This document shows positions 42,519 through 51,203 of a DNA stretch of 64,000 bases, piece after piece. Origin of the DNA: Desulfovibrionaceae bacterium (GTDB taxonomy: Bacteria > Desulfobacterota > Desulfovibrionia > Desulfovibrionales > Desulfovibrionaceae); NCBI GenBank assembly GCA_009773665.1, contig WSYE01000002.1, forward strand, positions 1 to 64,000. Direction: 5' to 3'. A model generated the notes under the pieces. The model saw only the letters and a list, made by a program, of their open reading frames with translations. It ran no database searches and had not been told where the DNA came from. The number at the start of each line of letters is the position of its first letter. The first letter of the stretch is position 1. The position numbers and the translations under genes are program-made.

Positions 42519-43694
42519 TCAGCCCAGCCTGGCCCGGTATTCGTCCATCACGGTCTTGCGGCTCACGCCGGACATGATGAGGCCCTTGGCGATGCCCAGG
42601 TCGTCCCAGGCTGGCTGAAGGCCTATTTCGCGGCTGACTTTTTCCTTGTCCTGCTCTTCGGGGCGCTTGAGTTTTTCGCTCATGTGGCAGTCGTCGCCCA
42701 TGAAGATGAGCATGGGGCGGTCCTTGTGGTAGCCGCGCCGGTTCTGGTCCAGCACCACATTGATGAGGAACTCCGTGTACTGCTGCGACTGCGGGTTCCA
42801 GACCTCGATGCCGTCCACGTCGTAGTTGCGCAAAAGAATGGGCCAGAACTGCTCCGGGTGCGGGATGACCACGCCAGCGCCGATGGAGCGGGCCTCCTCC
42901 ACCACTTCGGAGGCGCGGTAGAAGTAGGCCAGGGAGAAGTTCTCCTTCACCACCTCTTTCACGGCCTTGGCGTACACCTGCACCTTGTTGATAAAGCGCG
43001 CGTCGTAGAATTCGCGCAGGCAGTCCAGGTAGTTGCGCACCAGCTTGTTCTTGATGGCGTCCTGGGGGGTGCGTGTCTCGTTCTGCGTCAGGAGCGCCTT
43101 CAGGCGGCAGGCGTGGATGGAGGTGAAGTCGACGATGTGCTCGTCCGACCCGGCCACAGCTGCCGCAGCCTGACGGCGCTCGGCCCATTCGGGCTCGCAC
43201 AGGGCGTCCAGGTACTCGAACAGCTGCGAGGAGCGGTACTTGAACGTGTGCATGAGCATATTGCTCAGCACCCCGGCCCTTTCCATCTTGTCCGCCCGCA
43301 TGTGGATGAGCAGCTGCACCTTGCGGTTGAAGCCGTGGGAGTAGCAGTCCACCTCAACCCCGGCGTAGTCGCCCCAGGTGAGTATCTGATTGTGCTGGGT
43401 GGGGATGATGAGTTCGTCGCGCCGGTTGGGGTACATGGCGTTTATACGGTCGGAGATCATGTCCATGGGGACATGCTCCGGGTGCCAGTGCACCGCCAGC
43501 ACGTATTCCTGGCGGGGAAAGCGCGCCACGGGGTTGCGCACTGCGTCGCGCTGCTCCGGGGTGATCCCGGCGCAGGTCAGGGCCAGAAAGGTTTCGATGT
43601 CCCAGTCGGTCACCTCGCGCGGGATGGACTCAATGTCTATCTCCGTGCAGATGCGCGCGCCTGCCTTCAGCTGTTCCATGGAAGTCTCCGGCAT
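42519..43694 (-). CDS. PHP-like metal-dependent hydrolase domain protein in the GAK cluster
   Basis: A 391-residue soluble protein. Histidine/aspartate clusters (HWHPEHVP, PTQHNQIL, EVDCYSHGF, IPHPEQFWP and GDDCHMS near residue 340) look like the metal ligands of a PHP phosphoesterase or similar TIM-barrel hydrolase. I cannot place it in a named family with certainty. It lies between the XXXCH gene (10 bases upstream) and the amphi-Trp gene, in the same orientation, so it is part of the cluster. A phosphate-ester substrate would fit the kinases nearby (inference). Confidence 0.6.
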   Translation of the reverse strand: MPETSMEQLKAGARICTEIDIESIPREVTDWDIETFLALTCAGITPEQRDAVRNPVARFPRQEYVLAVHWHPEHVPMDMISDRINAMYPNRRDELIIPTQHNQILTWGDYAGVEVDCYSHGFNRKVQLLIHMRADKMERAGVLSNMLMHTFKYRSSQLFEYLDALCEPEWAERRQAAAAVAGSDEHIVDFTSIHACRLKALLTQNETRTPQDAIKNKLVRNYLDCLREFYDARFINKVQVYAKAVKEVVKENFSLAYFYRASEVVEEARSIGAGVVIPHPEQFWPILLRNYDVDGIEVWNPQSQQYTEFLINVVLDQNRRGYHKDRPMLIFMGDDCHMSEKLKRPEEQDKEKVSREIGLQPAWDDLGIAKGLIMSGVSRKTVMDEYRARLG

Positions 43695-43704
43695 GGCTGT
43701 GACC

Positions 43705-44304
43705 TTACGCGTAACGGGAGTGGCAGTCCCGCTTGAGTTGGACCAGTTCCTGGTACAGGGCCTTCAAGGCCTCGATGTCGGCGGCGTCCAGGGCGGCCTG
43801 GAAGGCGTCGGTCTTTTCCAGGTAGGCGGCGTAGAACTCGTCGCCCTTGCCCGGATAGCTGACCATGAGGCGCGAATCCGCGATGAAGCTCCGGGCTTCC
43901 AAAGCCGGAGGCATCTGCCCTGCGGCCAGGGATGCGCCAATGGCCTTGAAGGTTTGCTTCATGTGCTTTTTTAGCGATTTGTATTTGGGCAGCGCGCCGG
44001 AGTCGTCGTCCTCTTCATCCTCGTCGCCTGGGTAGTCGGATTCGCCGGTTGCGTCGGTCAGGGCTGTTCCGAGCGTCTTGGGGGGCTTGGGGAACTTGAC
44101 GGAGAGCTTGACGAAAAGGGTCTCTCCCATTCCGTGCTTCACGGACAACTTCATGCCCCTGCATCCATCAAGGCTCACCGGCCCACCCTGCGAGGGCAGC
44201 TCACCGGCTTCCACGCCGTCCGCCAGTTCGCGCAGCCAACCCGCGAGCGCGTTCTTCTCAACAACCGTCTCTGACTTGTATTTTCCGGTCATAATGGTGG
44301 GCAT
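43705..44304 (-). CDS. GAK system XXXCH protein
   Basis: A 199-residue protein ending in LKRDCHSRYA, the C-terminal Cys-His motif that gives the XXXCH family its name. Its first 75 residues (GWLRELADGVEAGELP, then alternating strands) resemble the amphi-Trp fold, and an acidic linker (DEDEEDDD) separates it from a helical C-terminal domain. The start is ATG 44304 with GGAGG upstream. It heads the minus-strand cluster, so its promoter should lie between 44305 and 44500. The Cys-His end may bind metal or carry a group; unknown. Confidence 0.75.
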   Translation of the reverse strand: MPTIMTGKYKSETVVEKNALAGWLRELADGVEAGELPSQGGPVSLDGCRGMKLSVKHGMGETLFVKLSVKFPKPPKTLGTALTDATGESDYPGDEDEEDDDSGALPKYKSLKKHMKQTFKAIGASLAAGQMPPALEARSFIADSRLMVSYPGKGDEFYAAYLEKTDAFQAALDAADIEALKALYQELVQLKRDCHSRYA

Positions 44305-44508
44305 CTGCCGACCTCCAGATTCTGAATTTAAATCGTAAACTAGCAGCTTTCGCGCGGGAGGCAAAGCCTCCCCTACGCTTTCTGCGTGACGAACGTGTTA
44401 CCGCCCCGCCGGGCTTCGCCCCCCCCACCGGAGAGAGGTGGGAAGGATTTTCCCCGGCGCATATCTTGCATATTTCCAGCGATGATCACCCCAACGCGGA
44501 GACCAAGC

Positions 44509-45925
<1,417 letters not shown>

Positions 45926-46262
45926 CTGGAGTACGTGCAACACCGGTGGCTGTTGTGGCGCAAGGTGAAAACGGCGCAGATCAGTCTCCGGCGGCCAAAG
46001 GGCTAAAGCCCTTTGGAATCCCTTATAGTTCTTGCGTGCTTCTTGTTTCGGACGGCGCACGCGACCCTGTGCAGTGAACGTCCACCTCTGATTCCTTTCC
46101 GCCCACTTGAAGCAGGCAGTTTCGCCTGAAGCCCCCCGTATATGCGGCTTTGCACGCCGCAACGCGCGCCACGGCTCCCCCCGCTTGCCTTAACGCCCCT
46201 GGGCGCATAGTTGCTCGGTTCGTGCGCGTGATCGCACGCGCACGGACAAGGACCCCTTCCCA
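45926..46262. other. Intergenic region with a repeat and probable promoter
   Basis: Apart from repeat copy B (45985-46025) I see no gene. The right half, 46140-46262, has several short CG-rich inverted words (GCGGCTTTGCACGCCGC near 46144) and leads to the TauE/SafE start, so it should hold that promoter. No clear -35/-10 pair was found. Confidence 0.4.
45985..46025 (-). repeat. Interspersed intergenic repeat, copy B
   Basis: On the minus strand it reads GGGATTCCAAAGGGCTTTAG, then CCCTTTGGCCGCCGGAG. This is nearly the same as copy A at 2861-2902 in both hairpin arms and tail. Confidence 0.7.
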
Positions 46263-47009
46263 ATGGAACCGCTCATACCCGTCATCCTCGGCGCGTCCCT
46301 CTGCGCCGGATTCATCCAGGGCTTCTCCGGCTTCGGCTCCGTGCTGGTGGCGCTGCCCATCCTGCTGACCGTGCTGGACGTGCGCGTCGCCGTACCCTTG
46401 GTCAGCCTCGTGGCGCTCAGCATCAACGTGGTGATGGTTCTGCGGTTGCACGGCCACATCGAGCGCGGCTCCATGAAGATGCTGCTCCTGGGCTCCGTGC
46501 CGGGCATGGCTGTCGGCGCGTGGTTGCTGGAGGGCGCGTCGGACTCGCTTATTAAAGGGCTTCTGGGTGCGATCATCCTGGCCATGGTGACCCAGTCGGT
46601 AACCACGACCAAGCCCAGAGCGCACATCGGCAAGGGGTGGACGCTTGTTGCGGGATTTTTGAGCGGCTGCATCGGCCCGGTCACCGGAGCCAACGGGCCG
46701 CCGGTGATCGCCTGGGCCGCCCGGCAGCCCTGGGGACGCGACGCCCTGCGCGCCACGCTGACCTTTTATTTTCTGCTGACCGGCATCGGCATCGTGGGGA
46801 TTCAGAGCGCGCAAGGGCTGGTGAGTTTTGACATATTGAAGCTGTACGCGCTGGCCCTGCCCGCGCTCCTGGGAGGACTCTGGGCCGGGGGCGCCGCCTG
46901 CGGCAAGGTGAATGAGAGGACCTTCCGGACCGTGGTGCTGACGCTTCTGGGCATCATTGGCCTGACGATGCTCTGGCAGGCTGGGAAGGCGGCGCTGGCG
47001 ACGCTGTAA
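46263..47009 (+). CDS. TauE/SafE family permease (probable sulfite/organosulfonate exporter)
   Basis: A 248-residue membrane protein with about eight hydrophobic segments in two related halves. The motifs GFIQGFSGFGSVLVALPIL near the N terminus and SGCIGPVTGANGPPVIAWA in the second half are the paired signature of TauE/SafE (DUF81) transporters. These carry sulfite, sulfoacetate or related anions. The substrate is not deducible, though sulfite export would be at home in a sulfate reducer (inference). It is transcribed alone. Confidence 0.85.
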   Translation: MEPLIPVILGASLCAGFIQGFSGFGSVLVALPILLTVLDVRVAVPLVSLVALSINVVMVLRLHGHIERGSMKMLLLGSVPGMAVGAWLLEGASDSLIKGLLGAIILAMVTQSVTTTKPRAHIGKGWTLVAGFLSGCIGPVTGANGPPVIAWAARQPWGRDALRATLTFYFLLTGIGIVGIQSAQGLVSFDILKLYALALPALLGGLWAGGAACGKVNERTFRTVVLTLLGIIGLTMLWQAGKAALATL

Positions 47010-47191
47010 CCCCAGGTAGCAAGACAAGCGCCCCTTGCGAGAGCCGACCCGCGCGGGAGCTTTCTCCGCTGCACCGCACGCCGGAAGAGCTGGCTGGGCT
47101 TGTGGGCGCGCTGCTGGACGAGGTAAGGGAGGGGGGAGTGACGTTAAGTGATGGCCGTGACTGTCCAGCCAGACAATCCAGCCATGCACAC

Positions 47192-47221
47192 TTGACACGA
47201 CAACTGCACAGGCGATATCGA
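47192..47221 (+). promoter_or_regulatory. Sigma-70-like promoter upstream of the small membrane ORFs
   Basis: A perfect -35 TTGACA at 47192-47197 is followed after 18 bases by TATCGA (47216-47221), a weak -10. The start of transcription would fall near 47228, about 30 bases before the first ATG. Confidence 0.45.
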
Positions 47222-47257
47222 ATCTATGCTCTTTACTTGCGCTGAACAGGATTACCC

Positions 47258-47479
47258 ATGACAACAACTCCACCAGACGAAGCCCTCAAGTCTGCCCATG
47301 CGCCAAATGCACGCAGTTGGCGATTGTTTCTTTCCAAGCTAACCATCTCCACACTATTTCTTTCTCTGCTTTATCCAGCGCTGCACTATGCGCACACGAG
47401 ACGAAACTTTTACGTCGACCTGTACAACTGTCTATACAAGTTTTTGCAACCGACCTATACCTGGACCCTAAACCCATGA
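47258..47479 (+). CDS. Small single-TM protein, 73 residues
   Basis: A 73-residue product with a hydrophobic segment at about 28-46 (LTISTLFLSLLYPALHYAH) and an N-terminal soluble stretch. An AGGA site lies about nine bases before ATG 47258. Its stop overlaps the next start in an ATGA arrangement. It lies in a patch of lower GC than the neighbours. No family is recognised; small holin-, toxin- or regulator-like peptides are possibilities. Confidence 0.4.
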   Translation: MTTTPPDEALKSAHAPNARSWRLFLSKLTISTLFLSLLYPALHYAHTRRNFYVDLYNCLYKFLQPTYTWTLNP

Positions 47480-47601
47480 CAGACAAAACGGATCAATTCA
47501 TTTTAGACACGATGCGGATTGCCGTCTACGAATTCGTAATAATCAACATCGCACTCAACATGTTTTTTGGTTTTAAGTGTTCCTGGCTTATGGCAGGATG
47601 A
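47476..47601 (+). CDS. Small single-TM peptide, 41 residues
   Basis: The ATG at 47476 overlaps the stop of the 73-residue ORF, so translational coupling is likely. The product is a short charged start (MTDKTDQF) and one hydrophobic helix (YEFVIINIALNMFFGF). An alternative, longer frame from 47317 overlaps the previous ORF almost fully and is less likely. No known family. Confidence 0.35.
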   Translation: MTDKTDQFILDTMRIAVYEFVIINIALNMFFGFKCSWLMAG

Positions 47602-47611
47602 ACCCACCACC

Positions 47612-47704
47612 ATGAAACTCGTCGCACGGATTCTTTCATTCATTGTCGCAATGTCTATCGCATATTACTTTACATTCTTAGGAATGTATTTGTTCTGCGA
47701 GTAG
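47612..47704 (+). CDS. Small single-TM peptide, 30 residues
   Basis: An ORF ten bases after the previous one encodes a peptide that is almost all hydrophobic helix (ILSFIVAMSIAYYFTFLGMY) with a basic N terminus and a Cys-Glu end. The ribosome site is weak. It may be the third member of a small membrane-peptide operon or chance. Confidence 0.3.
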   Translation: MKLVARILSFIVAMSIAYYFTFLGMYLFCE

Positions 47705-47759
47705 GAAAGCCCTGCCCGCAGAACAATACTCTCATCACGTCATCCACTCAACTACCGTT

Positions 47760-48455
47760 TTAGCACCCCCTTGACGATCTTTCCTCCCAAGTAATACGCG
47801 GCAACACGACCCCCCCGTTGTAGGCGAGTTGCCACTTTTCAGCGTCTGATAGCTCTTTACCTTCTAGCGCATTCTTCCCAGCTCCATAGGCATCTCTCAA
47901 TCCTTCCAGGTCAGGAAAACCAGCTGCTCCCCCAATAATCCTTCCTCCTTGCCGCGAACGAGAGGAATTCCACATCTGCTCATCACTTGGCTTGCCTTCA
48001 TTCACAAGACCTTCCATGAACTCCTTTCTATCGATCGGCCCCTCAAACTGCTTTACGCGAGGCCCGTCCGGGTCCGGTGCATACCCCTGGTCCGTCCATT
48101 GAGCATTCTTGCGCTCCTCCTGAAGTGCAGCATCTGCTTTGCGTTTTTCTTCTCTCTCTGCCTGGAGCTTACCCGCCTGACCTTCATCCAGTTCCACGTC
48201 ACCCATGCCATCGCCCGTCAGGAGATAGGTCTTACCGTCGCGCTGGTTAAAAATCTTATTGTCGTGCTCGAAGTAGTCTCCGTTCTTCATGGCGGACTTC
48301 TTTGCCCAGTCGGTCCAGCCGAACGGTTTTTGCTCCGGCATTGTCTGCTGGTTTTGCTGCGCCTGGACGTCCGGCGCCTGTTGCGCCAATTCGCTTTGGG
48401 TGTTGGGACTGGCCGCAAGGTTGAAGAGGTTTGACGGTTCAAATTCAAAAGCCAT
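47760..48455 (-). CDS. Unknown protein, probable frameshift in a G7 tract near its end
   Basis: A 231-residue protein from ATG 48455 (AAGGGGA upstream). The N-terminal half is Gln/Ala-rich; a charged helix follows (LQAEREEKRKADAALQEERKN), then a Gly-rich C-terminal region. The written ending is LPRITWEERSSRGC. A seven-base C run at 47810-47816 (G7 on the coding strand) precedes it; adding one G would give RVAAYYLGGKIVKGVLKR and a stop at 47752-47754. That alternative end is a plausible amphipathic helix. The family is unknown; it runs in the same direction as the gene upstream at 49472. Confidence 0.55.
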   Translation of the reverse strand: MAFEFEPSNLFNLAASPNTQSELAQQAPDVQAQQNQQTMPEQKPFGWTDWAKKSAMKNGDYFEHDNKIFNQRDGKTYLLTGDGMGDVELDEGQAGKLQAEREEKRKADAALQEERKNAQWTDQGYAPDPDGPRVKQFEGPIDRKEFMEGLVNEGKPSDEQMWNSSRSRQGGRIIGGAAGFPDLEGLRDAYGAGKNALEGKELSDAEKWQLAYNGGVVLPRITWEERSSRGC

Positions 48456-48537
48456 TACGTTCCCCTTGTTTTGTGTCGGGTATGATTGCGGCGACAGATG
48501 CAGTGAACTGCCGCATGCCATGGGAAGTTCGTCCGAC

Positions 48538-48560
48538 GGGCCGGGCAGCGCGCCCGGCCC
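48538..48560 (-). terminator. Terminator-like hairpin downstream of the 48576 gene
   Basis: GGGCCGGGC (48538-48546) pairs perfectly with GCCCGGCCC (48552-48560) around a five-base loop. It lies 15 bases beyond the stop of the minus-strand gene at 48576. The U-run on the minus strand is absent, so efficiency is uncertain. Confidence 0.45.
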
Positions 48561-48575
48561 ATCTTTGCCTTTGTT

Positions 48576-49472
48576 CTACAGGCCGGACAGTTCCAGGTAC
48601 TTCAGCAGGTCGCCCTCCCTGGCGCCGCCAGCCTTGACGCGCTTGACCAGGGCGGCACGCTCGGCGGCGCGCGCCACGCCGGGCGTACGCTCGTCGATCA
48701 TCCCGGCGCTCTCGAGCTGGGGCGGACTCATGCGGCCAGCCACGGCCTGACGGACTGCCTCGCGCGGGTCACGCGGCGTGGCCTGCGGCGTCGCGCCCCA
48801 TGTTGCGGCCTTCTGCGCCTTGCCGGTCAGACCGAACTCTTCCAGAATGTGCTGGCGCAGCTCGGAATACATCTCCAGGAACGCGCCGGGCGTGAGCTCC
48901 ACCTGCTCCAGCACGGCGCGCTGGAGCTTTCCGGGCAACGTCTCCACGAAGGCCTCAATCCAGCGCTTCACGTGCACGAACAGCGGGTCATTGGCCCGCA
49001 GGTGGGCCAACAGCGCCTCGTTGTTGACCGCCTTGCGCTGGGCGCGGCGCATCTGTTTTGCCTGCTGGCGATTCTGCATCATGGCCTGCCACTGCATGCG
49101 GGCCATGGGATCGGCCATCATCTGCGGGGGAGAGGAGCCGAAAGGAATGTCGGGAATGCCGTCGCCGTCCAGGTCGATGCCTTCCAGGTGTTCGATCATG
49201 CCGGGGCGGGCCTTCAGTTGGGCCAGGATGGTCTCGAAGGGCATGGCGCTTGCGCCGGAGATGGGTTGTCTGAATGGCGGGAGCGGGCTTTGGTGGTGGA
49301 ATGCGCCAGATGCGCTCTCCTGCCCGCGCGCCGCGCGGCGTGCCATGATCTGGTCGTCGGTGAGTTGGGATTCGCTGGGCTCGAACCCGGCGAAACGGCC
49401 CAGGGCTTCTTCGTACTGTTGGCGTTTGCGAGCCTGCTCGTCTGAAAGGCCGGTATCCGTGGGATAAGGCAT
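48576..49472 (-). CDS. Unknown protein with an EF-hand-like DxDGDG motif
   Basis: A 298-residue protein from ATG 49472, which has GGAGG upstream. Residues about 95-115 contain IDLDGDGIPDIPFG, the calcium-binding dockerin/EF-hand-like loop. The remainder is charged and helical with many Met/Gln/Arg (MARMQWQAMMQNRQQAKQMRRAQRK). I know no family. The gene follows the same direction as the 47760 gene and may form a pair with it. A secreted or cell-surface role is possible, but there is no clear signal peptide. Confidence 0.55.
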   Translation of the reverse strand: MPYPTDTGLSDEQARKRQQYEEALGRFAGFEPSESQLTDDQIMARRAARGQESASGAFHHQSPLPPFRQPISGASAMPFETILAQLKARPGMIEHLEGIDLDGDGIPDIPFGSSPPQMMADPMARMQWQAMMQNRQQAKQMRRAQRKAVNNEALLAHLRANDPLFVHVKRWIEAFVETLPGKLQRAVLEQVELTPGAFLEMYSELRQHILEEFGLTGKAQKAATWGATPQATPRDPREAVRQAVAGRMSPPQLESAGMIDERTPGVARAAERAALVKRVKAGGAREGDLLKYLELSGL

Positions 49473-49555
49473 ACGGGGGTCCTCCGTAAGGTTATTTACC
49501 CCGGCGTCCCTGGCCGAGGCCCCCATACAACTATTCAGAATCCGAAAAATTTCAC

Positions 49556-49575
49556 CCCACATAGCGCTATGTGGG
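49556..49575. promoter_or_regulatory. Perfect 20-bp palindrome
   Basis: CCCACATAGCGCTATGTGGG reads the same on both strands. It lies between the PhoH-type gene and the unknown gene at 49472 (both minus strand), about 85 bases upstream of the latter's start. It fits a dimeric repressor site or a small hairpin. Confidence 0.55.
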
Positions 49576-49610
49576 AAACTTCCCGAAAATAGTCCCCCAG
49601 AACGCAAAAA

Positions 49611-49638
49611 GGCCGGGAAGAGTCCCCTCTTCCCGGCC
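49611..49638 (-). terminator. Rho-independent terminator of the PhoH-type gene
   Basis: GGCCGGGAAGA and TCTTCCCGGCC pair over 11 bases around GTCCCC. On the minus strand the stem is followed by five T (49610-49606). It sits about 80 bases beyond the stop at 49719. Confidence 0.8.
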
Positions 49639-49718
49639 CCCCCCAAGCGGGGACTTTGCATGCAGCCTGAGCACCCCTTCCCGGGCGCTCAAGAATTCCA
49701 ACGTCCGGCACGATAGAG

Positions 49719-50930
49719 CTATAGCTTGCTCTTCAGCACCATGTCCGTGATCGGCCCGCGCGAGCGGTCCCCCTTCAGCACGATGTGCCCGTAGTTCTGG
49801 AAACCCTTGAACTTGCGCACGATCCAGTTCAGCCCGTTGTTGGCCTCGTTCAGGTAGGGGTTGTCCACCTGCGAGGTGTCCCCCAGGCACACGCACTTCA
49901 CGCCCTCGCCCATGCGGGTCAGGAGCGCCCGCACCTCCGTGCGCGACAGGTTCTGGGCCTCGTCAATGATCACGAAGGCGTTCTCGATGTTCATCCCCCG
50001 CACGTAGCCAAGCGGCAGGATCTCGAACTTCTTCACGTTCAGGCGCAGGTTCTCGTCGTTGGGGTTCATGAAGATCTTGTTGGCCGGGCGCTGCTTGTGC
50101 AGCTTCACCAGCAGATCGAAGATGTATTTCATGTAGGGTTCCATCTTCTCGGCGATGTCGCCGGGCAGGAACCCCAGCTTGGCCCCGATCTCGATGGTGG
50201 GCTTCACCACGAACACCTTCTCGTACAGCTTGCGCTCCAGCACCATGTACAGGGCGGTGGCCAGGGCCAGGTAGGTCTTGCCGTACCCGGCCTCGCTCTG
50301 GATGGACACCAGATCCACGTGCTCGGCGCAGATGAGCTCCAGGGCCAGGTTCTGGTACACGGTGCGCGGCTTCAGGTTCCAGACGTCGTTCACGTAGCCG
50401 ATGGGCTTCTCGCCTTCCGGCCCCAGCAGAACGGGCTTGCCGTCGCGCCAGAGGAACGAGTTGGGCGGCGCGTTCTCGGCTTCCTCCACGAAGCCGGTGT
50501 ACAGCTGCGAGTCGGATTCGAAGGGCTTGGAGTCGCGCAGCTCCTCGCTCTTGATGTTCCTGAGCGACGCCTGGAGTTGCAGCAGGCGGTCGTTGGTGAC
50601 CAGGATGGGGTCTTTGACGCCCTGCATGTCCTGCGCGGTCTCGATTTCGCCCAGGATGTAGTTGTCCACGATGTGGGTGAAGGGCGAATCGGTGCCGCCG
50701 TTGCGGATGAAGGTGATGTGTTCGCGGTTCTCGATGAGGCTGGTGATGACTTTGGAGACGATGTGGCGGAGCTTGGGCGTGTTCTTGAGCGTCTCAAGCT
50801 CCATGAGCACGTGGTAGGGGATGAAAATGTTGTTTTCGTTGCCGTTTCGAAGTGCCAGCACCGAGTTGGGGTTTTCGATGAGGACGTTGGTGTCGAGGAC
50901 GTAATTCTTCTTGTTGCCTTCCTGGGTCAT
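49719..50930 (-). CDS. PIN-domain PhoH-family ATPase (YlaK-like)
   Basis: A 403-residue protein. Residues 1-130 are a PIN domain, opening with YVLDTNVLIENPNS (the first acidic residue) and carrying later acids that would bind metal for RNA cleavage. Residues 180-403 are a PhoH-type P-loop ATPase with Walker A EAGYGKTYLAL (about 210) and Walker B FVIIDEAQN. Such fusions act as RNA helicase/nucleases and are widespread. The start was placed at ATG 50930; a longer ORF has a basic lead with no other support. It is followed by a good terminator. Confidence 0.88.
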   Translation of the reverse strand: MTQEGNKKNYVLDTNVLIENPNSVLALRNGNENNIFIPYHVLMELETLKNTPKLRHIVSKVITSLIENREHITFIRNGGTDSPFTHIVDNYILGEIETAQDMQGVKDPILVTNDRLLQLQASLRNIKSEELRDSKPFESDSQLYTGFVEEAENAPPNSFLWRDGKPVLLGPEGEKPIGYVNDVWNLKPRTVYQNLALELICAEHVDLVSIQSEAGYGKTYLALATALYMVLERKLYEKVFVVKPTIEIGAKLGFLPGDIAEKMEPYMKYIFDLLVKLHKQRPANKIFMNPNDENLRLNVKKFEILPLGYVRGMNIENAFVIIDEAQNLSRTEVRALLTRMGEGVKCVCLGDTSQVDNPYLNEANNGLNWIVRKFKGFQNYGHIVLKGDRSRGPITDMVLKSKL

Positions 50931-51203
50931 TGGGCCTTCCTTTCGGGGACGTTCTGACCGCAATCTGCGGCGTCCCGAAGCTATCCGCATCATATGACGA
51001 ATCCATGACCGGCTCCCGAACTCCCATGACAGTCAATCCACGCGTCTATTCTCTTTGGCTGGCTCCTTTGTTTTCAACGCTCCTGAATGCTGCTTGGTCA
51101 GTTTACGCGCAAGCTGGCCGTAACACAATCGTCACACGCCCTAAACCAATCCCCAACCTTGGCGTGCCTATGGTCCGCGCGCGACCCACCCAAGGAGTAC
51201 CCC

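Noticed and set aside
39982-42618. 878-residue plus-strand frame opposite the GAK genes
   Set aside because: It is the mirror of the ATP-grasp, PhoU-kinase and amphi-Trp genes and reads as His/Gly/Val-rich shadow sequence.
47258-49472. Prophage segment
   Set aside because: The low-GC patch and unknown proteins suggest it, but no integrase, terminase, portal or attachment site is visible.
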